NCBI GenBank assembly: GCA_964058845.1
Contig: CAXKVR010000345.1
Location: 16,161-80,160 of the forward strand
DNA: 64,000 bases
Source: Carex sylvatica
Taxonomy: Eukaryota > Streptophyta > Magnoliopsida > Poales > Cyperaceae
Reading direction: 5' to 3'
Below, piece by piece: positions 13,938 to 25,463 of the stretch (its first letter is position 1; every line of letters starts with the position of its first letter). Below the pieces are notes generated by a model that saw only the letters and a list, made by a program, of their open reading frames with translations, was not told where the DNA came from and made no database searches. The position numbers were made by a program, and so were the translations under genes.

Positions 13938-14366
13938 GAGGAGGGTTCAAATGCACCATCATTTTGATGCTCTAATATGCTCCATGTTCTTTATCTTCAT
14001 TTTCAAAGTCCGAACAGTCGATCCGAACCGTTCAAAATGATCTTCATAATTAAATATGCTTGGAGATCAAATTTTATATTTTTAGAATTTTGTTACTATT
14101 TTTTTTAGATAGGTACAATATGACTTTATCGGATGATCCAGAATCTCCTTAAAAAAATGATTTTGTATCCGTCTTAAAATATAGTAAAAAAGGTCTAAAA
14201 AATATAAAATTTGGTCACCAAACATATTTTATTATGAAGATCATGTTGAGATATTTTATTATGAAGATCATGTTGAGTGGTTCGGATCGACTATTAGAAC
14301 TTTAAAAATGAAAATAAATGTAGTCTGTATGGAGCACCAAAATGATGGTGCATTTGTACCCTCCTC
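13938..14366. mobile_element. Mutator-like MITE (429 bp) downstream of the auxilin-like gene
   Basis: Starts GAGGAGGGTTCAAATGC and ends in the inverse GCATTTGTACCCTCCTC, with perfect 9-bp target duplications atatacttt at 13929-13937 and 14367-14375. The arms include the shared subterminal module (gatccgaaccgttcaa... gcttggagatcaaatttta). An internal 23-bp segment (gatcatgttgagatattttatta) is tandemly duplicated in the right arm near 14240-14275. There are no ORFs. Confidence 0.92.
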
Positions 14367-14769
14367 ATATACTTTTTACACACCAATTAATTAGAGTTAC
14401 AACCATTCAATTTTCATTTAACATCTTATTTGTAAAATAAAAATCCCAAGTATACGTAGAAACCGAATTAATTAGGGTCGGCACCATCCATCTTTCAATT
14501 GACAACACAATTTGAACTGGTGACTTATTAATTGGTTCAGAATCTACTCAAATTGTATGAATGCGTTACTTCACTAATAAAAAAATACATCTATTAATGA
14601 AATATTCGCACCTCTTATCAATTCACAATAATTTTTTGTGTTACTAATGCACTCGAAGGCTTCTTTGTAATATCAGTTATGAAAGGATAGAAACAATAAG
14701 GTGGTACAATCATACAAATTAAAAATATATGAAAAAGTTGAATATTTTCAAGGGATTTGTTTTTCAAAA

Positions 14770-14964
14770 GAAACAAAAAAAAACACAGAACTCAGGAGTG
14801 CATGTATCATCTGATAAATATCAACAGACGGCCGCGATTTGACCCCTAGTCATCGCTACTGCTAATCGTCACAGTTCTTGTAAATAAATGTGGGGAATGC
14901 GAGTCGAACTCTTAACCTCATGATCGCTCTTAAGCCATTAGACCACTACACCACCATTCCTTTT
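14770..14964 (-). mobile_element. tRNA-derived SINE (minus strand)
   Basis: On the minus strand, 14964 to about 14890 reads like a tRNA head: an A-box-like TGGTGTAGTGGTCTAATGG followed about 35 bp later by a B-box-like GAGTTCGACTC. These are the internal RNA polymerase III promoter boxes. The body continues to a T/A-rich end near 14775. No intact acceptor-stem pairing or clean target duplication was found, so it is more likely a SINE than a working tRNA gene. Confidence 0.6.
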
Positions 14965-15185
14965 GGGTCTTATAAGGAAAAACATTATTATTGTTCAAGG
15001 CCTTTTATGTTATTAAATAACAACATTGAAAGCACCACAAATGACAAATCCACCATCATCTAAAAAAAAATAAAAAAAATTTGACAAATCCAACCTAAAA
15101 CACCCTAACAAAGAGAACTTAGACAAGACACCAGAATTCAATTACTGCTGTAAATATATATAGTAATAATTTAATTTTCTGGATG

Positions 15186-15630
15186 TAGTGTGAAAAAAAT
15201 GGCACGGCGGAGCCAGCTCCATCACGGAACGGCATGGCACGTGTTACTGTTCCGTGCTGTGACTCGCGTGTCGCATGCCATGACTATTCGCGTGCCATGA
15301 TCACTCCTTGATATTTTGGTCACGGCACAACACGCGAAAGATCCGATCACGGAATGGCACGGCATGTAATCACGCGAGTCACGTGTAATTAGGACCGTTA
15401 GGTCTTAATCAAATAGTGAATCTTGAAGAAACTAACTTAAATTATAAAAAATAGTTAAATGTGAGAAACGTGACCAGTTACGTTTGGATATGGCACGTGA
15501 GTCACGCCGTGACTCGCGTACCGTGACCACCCCTTGACACTTTGGTCACGGCACGGGTCACTGTTCACTTGGTCATGACACAGCTACCAAAGTCACGGCG
15601 TGTTAGTCACGGCACGTTTTATCCACTCTA
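15186..15630. mobile_element. hAT-like element with CACGG-type minisatellite interior (445 bp)
   Basis: The left end TAGTGTGAAAAAAATGGCACG is mirrored by the right end CGTTTTATCCACTCTA; 8-bp target copies tctggatg (15178-15185) and tctgaatg (15631-15638) differ at one base. The interior is GC-rich, built of variants of TCACGGCACG / CGTGCCGTGA in both orientations, so it can fold extensively. It inserted immediately downstream of the last exon of the DFR pseudogene. The intact DFR gene has the matching uninterrupted sequence at about 21376-21392. It is the same family as 44610-45152. Confidence 0.85.
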
Positions 15631-16744
15631 TCTGAATGCAATAGAGGTTCAGACTGAAACGGATGTTGGTTTGATAGACCCATTACGGCTTTTCTCCTTT
15701 GTTTCTCTTTGGTTCTTAAAGGTATCAGTTTCATCTCACGGCATCTTGGGATAGCTTGATCAAACATCTCCTCCATGGTGTTGTTGAACTTGAATCCCAT
15801 GTCTAGAAGCTTTTTCGAAGAAAATGGACCACCGGCAGAACCTCTTCTATCCCCTTAAATCTGCATCTATAGCTTACATGGTAAGTGCGACTAACTTTCT
15901 TTTGTAAGAAGTTTTTCCTTTGAAAAACCGAGGCAAAAGAAATAAAAATGAGTGTTGAACTGTTCAATAAAATAAATAAACTTCCTTCTTTCTCTTTATT
16001 TCATAGTATAATCATTAAAAATAGCTGTGTTAATAGTAAAAAGTAAAAAAAATTCTTTTTTATATATATTTTTTTATTTCATAGTTTTCGATACAAACTA
16101 CATCTGTAAAACAATTCACTACATTATAGTATTGAATTTTTTTTCCTCAAATTCTGATTTTGTGTTTTTGTTTTGGCTCCTGTTATGGCTGTGAAAGTCT
16201 GGTGCTTCAATGAAATTACAATCTGCTTTATGCAAATTTGTAATATTTGTTTACCTACCCAGTATGAGATATTTGACTTGTTGAAATGATGGTTTGAAGA
16301 TTAGGCACCAATAAATGTCATACCCTTCAAAAGAAAAGGAAGTACAAGATGCCACACATACCCAGCCAGTCATTTTGACCCGTCGGTAGAATTAAATGTC
16401 ACTCCAGCATGTCTCATCATACACCAGCTTGCTTTGTTCCACTGTGTTTACGGTACCAGCATGCAGAGGATGTAAACACCACACGCTTGACCGTACCGGC
16501 TTCCTTAAATGACTTCAAAATTCCCATCATTCCTTCTATTGTTGTTTTTTATCACTTCATTCTGCATAGAGACAATATACTTTTTTTAAGAAAGAGTGGA
16601 ATCCACTACTGAGAAAAATAGATCCAGTGGAATTCCTTCTATTGAATGCATAAAAGCTCTCGTGAATTGGTTCAAAATCGATGTCATGGTCAACTCTATT
16701 CTAGTCAATGTTATGGATAATTTTAGTATACAGTAATGTAAAAT

Positions 16745-17123
16745 GAGGAGGGCTTACCAAGTTACCCTGCTTAATTTCATGTACTAACTATATCCCACGT
16801 TATTATATCTGATTTTAAAGTCTAAATAGACGATTCTAAGAAATTAAATTTGTTTAGAGATTAAATTTTATAATTTTTAAGATAGGTACAAAATTACTAT
16901 TTTTCAAAAAATTTTGAACCATATAAAAATAGTGATTTTGTACCTATTTTAAAGAATAATGAATTTTTAAAATAATATAAAATATAAAATTTAGCCTCCA
17001 AGCACAATTTAATATGGATATCATATTGAGCGGTTCGGATCATTTCTTTGTACTTTGAAATCAGAGATAATTATATGGGATATGATTGAAGCATGAAAGT
17101 AATGAGATATTTGAGCCCTCCTC
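16745..17123. mobile_element. Degenerate Mutator-like MITE in the DFR pseudogene (379 bp)
   Basis: Begins GAGGAGGGCTTACC and ends GAGCCCTCCTC; the arms show the shared subterminal module (ttaaagtctaaatagacgatt... / gcggttcggatc...). The flanking 9-mers (atgtaaaat / acataaata) match only partly, so the target duplication has eroded. It sits in what was intron 2 of the DFR copy and has no counterpart in the intact gene, so it arrived after the duplication or was lost from the other copy. Confidence 0.75.
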
Positions 17124-18636
17124 ACATAAATATCTCACAGTAATAAAAAATATACATCTCATGCGAGGTCATCACTCAATTAATTTTTTCAAAATTCAAC
17201 TCGCTTACATTTGAGATTAATTACCAAACTTTTATTAATCAAAATTGCACCGTTGTGATCTTCATTTGAGTTGAAATTACAACCTTAATAAATTTCAAAT
17301 TTACACATGAATTATATAATATATTTTTTAATTATTAGTTACTAAACTTGTATGTAGTCATAATAAATAATTTGACATGTAATTCACATTTTCAAATACA
17401 AGTCATTTACATATGAAAATTTCATATTTTCAAAAACTGATATAACCACAAAAATATTTAAAAAAAACTTTTAGTTTAACATACTACTTTGAAATAAATT
17501 TTAAATTAATGCTTTTATACAATATCTGATTAGCTAATGATTTAAACCTGATAAGCTATTTGGATCTCTGCACTAGCTAACCAAAATGCAATAGTCATAG
17601 AATGAATGTTACATACTGCAATGCTATGTACAGATGCTTGACGGACTGGTATGGATACATTTGAGTATTTTATTCAGAGCACACAAGGGTGTTTGGTAAA
17701 TATTCAAGTGAGGGTATCATGAGTTTATCAGGAACTAGCAACTTTTATTCATTACTATGTTTTTTCTTTTTCTTTTTTCGTTTATGTTATTGTTAATTTT
17801 ATGCATCAAAATTTACCTCAGAGTCTTTGGATTGAAAATCCATGGGGGTGGCGGCATGAAGAACACCGGTGCATCCCTTTATGGCCTCATCAAAGCTCTC
17901 AGGTTCACTCTGAGATCAGCTTAATTTCCATAGCGATAATCGCTCACTAGACACGGGCAGATCAAGCAACGGCTTCGTTCTCTTCAGATTTGCTGCTAAA
18001 TGGAGTTGTCAAGTCAATTAATAATCATCATTGTTATCAATTTATTTATCATCACAGTGTACAGTTTTTTACATGTTTTGGATTTAAATTTTCTAAGGGG
18101 TAATTATTTCAGGGTAGAAAATCATCAAAAGGATTTTTCTATATTACAGTATGAGCAGACAATGGACTAGTGGAATATATGCATCATTATTTGTTTTATG
18201 TATTTTATTGGTGAAAACGTCTGAGGTAAATAGATCATCATATTAAATGTAGAGGAACCCCACCCACCCAAGATTAACATGTGATCTGAATAAATTTTCC
18301 TGAAATTTCTAACGGCTACGCATGGGGACCATCCAGCAACTTTTTTTGTTTGTTTGTTTGCGAAAACAGTCAGCAATTCATGTTATACTAATGAATTATA
18401 TAGAAATAAATAAGAAGGTAAAAGAAATATTTTGTACTAGCTGTCTAATCCTGTCAAATACTGATTCTTTAGCGTGAATTAAGAATATTTCATTGAGCAT
18501 TTTTTTGTTCGGATCTTGATTTTCTGTCCGAACTTTAAGGTATCTCTACCTCTTTCTTTAGTTCTCTTAACTTTTATTCACGGATTAAGACAACCGAACA
18601 TCGGTTCCTTAGCGCTCCTTAAGCTCTTACGTCATC

Positions 18637-18937
18637 TTTGGTTGTGGAGTAAAGTTAATCCGGATTAAATTTCTTACTCCGAGTTAAGGTAGATTAAATA
18701 ATCATATTTTGTTAGAGTTTGGTAGAGTAAATTCATGAAAAGAGAGAAAATTATAACATGGTGTTACCCTAACCGCGGAATTCACAGGTGGAGTAAATTA
18801 ATCCACCTAGAGAGGTGGAGTAACTTAATCTGAATTAACTCAAATATTATTCCATCTTACTCCTTCAAATTTACTCATTATTTGACTCCTTAAAAATAAA
18901 GTAGAGAATTTACTCCACTGTTTACTCCACAACCAAA
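18637..18937. mobile_element. Foldback MITE with TTTGGTTGTGGAGTAAA ends (about 300 bp)
   Basis: The left end TTTGGTTGTGGAGTAAA is exactly mirrored by TTTACTCCAC..AACCAAA on the right, with further internal inverted repeats (gagtaacttaatc... / ...ttaatccggatta). Target duplications are not clear, so the superfamily is open (hAT or PIF/Harbinger are possible). It lies in intron 1 of the DFR pseudogene and has no ORF of note. Confidence 0.65.
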
Positions 18938-19328
18938 CATGACATTAATCCTTCACTTCCAACATCCTCATCATTTGAAAGATGGAGAATATAAAATAAA
19001 CAATATACTTCAGCTTGTAAGAATGGAGGGAAACTGGAGAGGAAACCGTGCACATTTCAGATTTTTTTTTTTTCTTTTCCTTTTTCCTTTCACCAAATTA
19101 GACAAGAAAATCATTTATTTTTGGAAAATGGATACATCCATTTACTAAAACTGGAGAAGAATTTTTTTGTTAAATATGTTTCGAATCAGTAATCTTTCTC
19201 CTTTTAAATGCACTCAGATTTGGAGACAGACGACAATAATTGGATGAAGGATGATTGGATCGAAAACAATTAAACAAATCAAACGCAGATCGGAGCAGAG
19301 AATAAATATATATATATATATATAAAAT

Positions 19329-19393
19329 ATGACTAAGATATACTAATATGTATATTACAGACTGTAATATACATATTAGTATATCTTAGTCAT
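19329..19393. repeat. Perfect 32-bp palindrome with a 1-bp centre
   Basis: 19329-19360 (atgactaagatatactaata...) is repeated exactly as its reverse complement at 19362-19393, around a single A. Such a perfect AT-rich palindrome can extrude a cruciform. It lies beside a degenerate copy of the shared MITE arm (about 19440-19720), with an (AT)n tract at 19307-19323. Confidence 0.85.
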
Positions 19394-19404
19394 TTTATAT
19401 TATT

Positions 19405-19755
19405 TATTTTTTACAGATGAATCAGTGCTATAGATTTATATATCTAGTTTTAAATTTAAACTTTCGATTCGTATCACTAAATATAATTTTTACATGAAAA
19501 TATATTTAAAGAGTAAATTAGATAATTTTTAAAACTTAGTTACAATGTTTATAGGTAGAAAATTACTGTTTTTGGATAGTTATATTTTTTTTCAAATCAA
19601 GTGTTTTCCAATAATAAAAAAGTTAAAAAAAAATGTAAATTTTGGTTTTTATATATATTTTTACATGAAAATAATGTTCAATAATTCATATTGATTGGAC
19701 TTTCAAATATGAAAAATATGAATTTATAGTGCGGACTGTTGTGTAATATTGTATA
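19405..19755. mobile_element. Degenerate long-inverted-repeat MITE, ends uncertain
   Basis: Weak but extended self-complementarity: cagtgctatagatttatat at the left against atgaatttatagtgcggactg at the right, and inner words (tttttacatgaaaatat, aatgtaaattttggttttt) belonging to the shared arm module. It resembles the element at 27776-28163. Boundaries and target duplication cannot be fixed. Confidence 0.45.
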
Positions 19756-20466
19756 TTACCATAGCCTTACGCATAAAATATATTATCATTAATTTTGAAA
19801 GGACCAAGACTTAGAAACAGAGTCTGATACATCATATTGAATATTGACAATTCATAGCATAATTTTTTGATGATTTGATTATTTGTAATTCCGATAGGCT
19901 AGTAGTTATTAATATATAAATGTGTTGATCTCGTGAGCGCATTTTTTTTTTTTTTTTTAATAAAGGTTGGAGTTCAAGCTACTCAAATTTTTAATAGATC
20001 CCGTTAACGCGTTTATATGTGCAATTTTAAAGAGCCAAAAGGCATGTAATCGTGATAACGATATACTTGGTTGGAGATTTTATGTGTTTTTCGTTTGAAG
20101 TTTCAAACCCTGTAAGTTTTTCAAATGTAATATTCTTTGTTTTATATTTTTATTATAAATAAGAGAATAATGCTTAATTAAATTAGCAAAAAAAGTAGCA
20201 TTTACAAAATAGTTCGTCTTATATTTTTGTTACTTGTTGAAATACTATGTGGAAGTATTATTGAATAAATTAATTTGTTATCACCTTTTAAATAAACAAA
20301 AGAAACAAGAAGTGAGCCCCAAAATGAAAGCATATATTGCCAAATTACCATAATACATGTAAGCTAAACTAGAAGATATTGCTCTTAATCTTGTATATCA
20401 TTAGTAGTTAATACAATTAAAAAACCAGGGTTGTAATGTTTACATGGATCTCTAACAGTGTATCGT

Positions 20467-20690
20467 GCCTGGAGAACAGAAGAAAATAGAAACTGGGAAA
20501 TGTATATTTATTGTTTGGTACAAGGTGCTGTGTATATATAGACACAAGGTTACACAATATAACAACCTAGCTAACTAATCTTCTGTTAAGAGTTCTAATC
20601 AATTTTGCCTGTTTCAGTTTGACTTGGTCAAATATTGCTTGCTCCAGTTGACTTGGTCAACTCTGTTATTCTCCTAATATAGCTGCAGAT
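20467..20690 (-). mobile_element. Copia-LTR-like fragment (minus strand) breaking exon 1 of the DFR pseudogene
   Basis: Read on the minus strand, the block resembles a plant Ty1-copia LTR: a start close to TTAGGAGAATAACAG, a TATA stretch (tctatatatacacag), an AATAAA-like signal (aataaatataca) and an end near TTCTTCTGTTCTCCA. It abuts the truncated DFR exon 1 exactly where homology to the functional exon stops. No paired second LTR, gag or pol is present. Recognition is from composition and signal order only. Confidence 0.4.
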
Positions 20691-21395
20691 GGATCTATTA
20701 CGGATTAGACCCTGCTTCCCGCTTCCTCCTCTTCTTTCGATACAATTAACTATTGAAATGTATCATTATTCTTCTAATATAACTGCAAATGCTCTTATGA
20801 ACCAATCTGAGGTTCTACTCCAAATGCTCTAGCAAAATTTACACCATCTATGGTAAAAAATATTTGGTCAAGGAATCCATCACGCTTAGTGAAAATTTAA
20901 AATAAAAAATAATTGTTGCTCAACATTTAAATATCGAGTTATTAACCTAAATTAGCTAGCTCATGGTATATCATTTTTCCTTTGATAATCAGAATAATTT
21001 CTTCCCGTTCATATCTAAATGTCTTTGTATGCACTGCATGATTAATTCGAATTACCAGCATCCAATTTTGATTTAAGATCTTATTTGTAAAATAAATCGA
21101 TCCTAACTAAAGATATAATTAAACAGGGGTTAATTAATTAGAATCGCCACCATTCGACTTTCATTCAACAGAGCAATTTAAACTAACCCTCGACATTTAG
21201 GCCACTTGCATGCAGCTGGTGGCTTATTTAATAAATAGTTAAATACGAAAACTACTCGTAAATACATAGGCAAGCAACAAACAGTACAGCACTACAAATC
21301 CACCTAAAACAACCAAACAAAAACATCTTACACAAGGCACTAGAATTCAATTATTGCTATAAATATAGTAATAATTTTTTGGATGGAATAGAGCT

Positions 21396-22342
21396 TCAGA
21401 CAGAGATGGATGTTGGTTTGATAGACCCATTACGGTTTTGCTCCTTGGGTTCCTCTTTGGTACTTAGAGGTATCAGTTTCATCTCACGGCATTTCTGGAT
21501 AGCTTGATCAAACATCTCCTCCATAGTGTATTTGAACTTGAATCCCATGTCTAGAAGCTTTTTCGAAGAAAATTGGATGGTCGGCAGATCCTCTTCATTC
21601 CACTTGAACCTAAATTTGTAGTTTACATGGTTAGTGCTACTAAATTTTCTTTTATTAGAAGTTTTTCCTTTGAAAAATTGAGGCAAAAGAAATAAAAATA
21701 AGTGTTGAACTGTTAAATCAAAAGAAATTGTTGGTGCTCGAAAACTGGATATGGTGATTATGAACTTCAATTAGTGGGAATTGAAAAATCAATTGAACAA
21801 TTGATCAACCATGTAAGGGACATAATTGAAACCATGCGAGGGATATCTAATTAAAGAGCACTAACTTTTGCGGTATGTCATATTCAGGGTAACCATTCTG
21901 GAGCATCCTTGCGAGGTTATAAATGGTGGTATCATGCGAAGAACAAATGTACCGTCCCTTAGCCTCCGGGTTCTCAAATAGGAAAATGTGGGATTCACAT
22001 AGATCATCCAAGTGAACAAATTGAATATTCTTCAAGATCGTGTAGTGCGATTCAGTTCCTAATATAAAAACATTTTCTTAGCACATACAAAAAAAATTGT
22101 AATGAGGCAGTAATTTCAAGTGCAGTGAGTACCTGTGATGAGAGCTAGTGAAGTGATCAAGCTAGGAGGCATGCCTGTCGACAAAAACGGGCCCACAACC
22201 AGTGTTGGGATTATAGTAATTAGGTCTATTCCATTCTCTTCTGCATACTTCCATGCTGCCTGTTCGGCCAGAGTTTTCGATACAAAGTACATCTGTATAA
22301 CAATTCATTAATTACATTACTGTGTTTGAATTTTTCTCAAGT

Positions 22343-22377
<35 letters not shown>

Positions 22378-24589
22378 TAGTTCCAGTTACGTTTCTTAAA
22401 GTCTGGTGTTTAAATGAAATTAATTAATGCAACCTGCTATATGTATATATGTAAATTAATAGTCTTCATTTACTTATCCAGTATGAGATATTGACTTTGT
22501 TGAAATGATTGTTTGAAGATTAAGTGCCGATAAATGTATAAAATGAATTCCACTTGCTCAAACGAAAAAGAAAAAGAAAAAGTATGAAATGCCATACCCA
22601 GCCAGTCATTTTGACCCTTCGGCAGAAGTCAATGTCACTCCAGCATGTCTCGTCATACACTGGCTTCATATGCTCTTCTACGTTTACGGTACCAGCAGAG
22701 GATGTGAACACCACACGCTTGACGGTACCGGCTTCCTTACATGACTTCAAAATTCCAACCATTCCTTCTATTGTTGGTTTTATCACTTCATTCTGCATAG
22801 AGACAAAATAAAAAATTTATGTGAAAGTGGAATTGACAGTTGGTAACTCAAAATGCAAATTTCATCAAATGGAAGTTGCATACTGCAATGCTATGTACAA
22901 GTATAACAATTTAGATATTTGATGAATTAGTATGGATACACGTTGAGTATTTTTTACAGAGCACACAATGGTGTTTGGTGAAATATTCAAGTGATACAAA
23001 TCATCAGTTTATCAGGAACAAGCTACTCTAATATATTATATTACTACGGTTCTTTCTTCTTTTTCATTTATGTTATTGTTAATTTTAGTATTTTAGAACA
23101 ATTAATAATAGGATCAAAATTTACCTCAGGGTCTTTGGATTCAAAATCCATAGGGGTGGCGACATGGAAAACACCTGTGCATCCCTTTATGACCTCATCA
23201 AAGCTTTCGGGCTCACTGAGATCAGCTTTCCATAGTGACAGTCGCTCATTAGACCCGGGCAGATCAAGCAACGGCTTCGTTCTCTTCTGATTTACTGCCA
23301 AAAGGAGTAGTCAAGTTGAACAATTAATTATTTTAGTTAGCAAATTATTTATTATCACATTGTACAGCTTTTTAATAAGTTTTGGATATAACTTATATAA
23401 GGGGTAATTACTTCATGGTAGAAAATCATCAAAAGGTTATTTTCTTTTTACATTATATACAGAGACAGTTGATTAGTGAAATGCATCATTTTGGGTTCAA
23501 TTTGTTAAATTTTGGTTTGTAGAATTAATTAGTTGCTTTATCTAACAATATATTTATATATTTTATTGGTGAACATGTCTATTAATAGGTTTGCTCATGT
23601 TATTTTCTATTGACAGAGACGGAAGGCTGAGATAAATAATCAGAGAAGAACATGAGATCTGGATTTCCTGAATTTTCTGACGGCCACGCATGTGACCATC
23701 CGTCAATTTATACATGTTATCCTAGAAGATAATAAATACAATACAGTAATTGAAATATGAAGAATATATATAAAATTAACAATACATTAATTTACTTTTA
23801 TTTTTTAAAATATTATTTTACTGTATCGGAGTAGATAAACAAACAAACAAATTCTAACTCAGATCGGAGTAGATAAACAAACAATTCTAACTCAGATCGG
23901 AGTAGATATACATGTGCTCGGATTTTAAACAATTGTAACTTAGATCGGAGTAGATAAACAAACAACAAATAAGTAAATTTATCATTAATTTTGAAAGATC
24001 CAAGAGACTTGGAACACGAATCACGAGAACTGTACTGAGAGTCTGATACCTCAGTCCTCAGGTAGAATATTGACAATTAATAGCACAATTTTTTTTATAA
24101 TATGATTATAGGACAACTGCACTGAGATTCTGGTACTTCATATATATATAAATGTGTTCGACTTGTTAACGCGTTTATACATGCGATTTTAAAGAGTCTA
24201 AAAAACATATAAGCGTGATAACAAATCAACTTGGTTGAAGATTTATTTATTGTTTTCACTTTTTGAAATACTACTGTAGAAGTATTACCGCAACAGGAAT
24301 AAATTTGTTATCACCTTTTCAAATAAACAAAAGTAAACAACAAGTGACACCCCAAAAGAAATCATTGTGCCAAATTACCCATAATGTAACCTATATTTGA
24401 AGATATTGCTCTTAATCTTTTATATCATTAGTAGTAATAAAAACTAGGGTTTAAATGCTTACATGGATCTCTAACAGTAGCTCTAACAGTGTATCCAGCC
24501 TGGAGAAGTTTCATCACAAGCCATGTACCGATAAAACCGGACGCTCCAGTTACAACCACTGGCCCCTTCATACCACTCATTTCATTCAT
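21396..24589 (-). CDS. DFR: Dihydroflavonol 4-reductase (DFR)
   Basis: Six minus-strand exons join in frame: 24589-24463, 23294-23125, 22792-22598, 22292-22133, 22058-21866, 21609-21396; 352 aa, a normal DFR length. The protein starts [15 protein letters not shown]; ATGs three and six codons later are alternative starts. It has the NADPH-binding Rossmann motif GASGFIG (15-21), catalytic Ser at 130/131 (TSSAGTVN), and Tyr166/Lys170 in YFVSK, equivalent to Tyr163/Lys167 of grape DFR. Asn136 sits at the substrate-specificity position (Asn-type). The DFR signatures [26 protein letters not shown] and GRYICSSHD are all present. By family knowledge it reduces dihydroflavonols to leucoanthocyanidins in anthocyanin and tannin synthesis, on cytosolic/ER-associated complexes. 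The substrate range (dihydrokaempferol, -quercetin, -myricetin) cannot be read from sequence. A decayed tandem copy lies just downstream. Confidence 0.95.
22340..22375. repeat. (AT)n microsatellite in DFR intron 3
   Basis: An uninterrupted run of about 13 TA units between exons 4 and 3 of DFR. It is likely length-variable between individuals. Confidence 0.85.
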
Positions 24590-24760
24590 CTCTCTCTTTC
24601 TCTCTGTTCTTTTTTTTTTTTTTTCGTTTCTCTCGCGGTGTCTATCTTTCAAGCTTGGCTCACTATAGCAGTACTGGGTCTTTCCCTTCAAATATATATA
24701 GTACTCAAAAGAGGTGGTAGCTAACTGACATTCAGCAAGTGTGTAAAGCAATCCACATTT
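24590..24760 (-). promoter_or_regulatory. DFR promoter and 5' leader
   Basis: On the minus strand, upstream of the start codon lies a CT/GA-rich leader (24590-24640), then a TATA-type stretch (actatatatatttg, about 24690-24703), then an AC-rich CTACCACCTC (24711-24720, read on the minus strand) and an E-box CACTTG (24736-24741). MYB AC-elements with bHLH E-boxes close upstream of TATA are characteristic of flavonoid genes controlled by MYB-bHLH-WD40 complexes. The sites are seen; control by that complex is inferred. Confidence 0.5.
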
Positions 24761-25463
24761 TTAAACTATTTGATTGGTTTAGAAGCAAATGAAGATGCTT
24801 TCTCTCCATTCATTTCAGTAATGGAGAAAACCATTTCAATAATATTACCCCTTTATTTTGAATTCAGATCCTCCCCGATGCCATAATAGGGAATCTTATA
24901 GAATTAGTGAATTTGGACTGTTCTTTTTAACTTGTACAAATTTCAAAGCAGCTGAGAGTTAACCTCAAACCGTAAAGTGAGAGGAATCTTTTACGGTACC
25001 TGAGTGGATACTTTTCCCTTTATTTCTACCACTGGTCCTTTGGATCCAACCTGAATACAAAAATTATAATAAGATAAAATTTAAACCATATATTATCCCC
25101 TTTATTTCTATTATTGTTCATTTTCTATTTGTTTTCACAGTGCAGTTATCAGGACTATAAGTAGTAGGGATATGTCCATTTGTGTCGTAATTGGATAGGA
25201 TTGGAAGCACCGGATGCAAACGGATTGTGTTTTTTTTTTTTTTGTTATTAATTGTAGTGTATGAGATAAGAGACACACTCAGATTGAGAAGAGCCTGGTG
25301 TTCTGAAATTTAGGTGAATAATGAGTTAGGTGGGGGCGTGTTACATACTTACATGTCTCAACTTCACTTTGAATTAATTGCTTACAAAAATGAAATGTCT
25401 GTTGTTTGGATCAAAACATAAAAATTAATTGGACATTTGTTATTTAGACTCAATATAAATATA

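Larger units (their letters stand above)
15639..20475 (-). pseudogene. Decayed tandem copy of dihydroflavonol 4-reductase
   Basis: Segments match the exons of the intact DFR at 21396-24589 in the same order and strand: exon 6 at about 15640-15865, the edge of exon 4 at about 16085-16095, exon 3 at about 16361-16560, exon 2 at about 17826-17995, and a stub of exon 1 at about 20443-20475. Exon 5 and nearly all of exon 4 are deleted. Exon 2 has an inserted TT that shifts the frame into a stop within a few codons; exon 3 has a small insertion (tgctttgttccactgtg region); exon 6 is frameshifted near its end. Exon 1 breaks off after about 30 bp into LTR-like sequence. Homology also extends into 3' flanking DNA (14390-14520 against 21040-21180), so the duplicated unit included downstream sequence. 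It cannot encode an enzyme. Confidence 0.9.

Noticed and set aside
14890..14962. Functional tRNA gene on the minus strand
   Set aside because: A and B boxes are recognisable, but no full cloverleaf with a paired acceptor stem could be drawn and a SINE-like body follows.
15603..15800. Open frame over the DFR-like last exon
   Set aside because: It runs from pseudogene exon 6 in a shifted frame into the hAT element; it is not a gene of its own.
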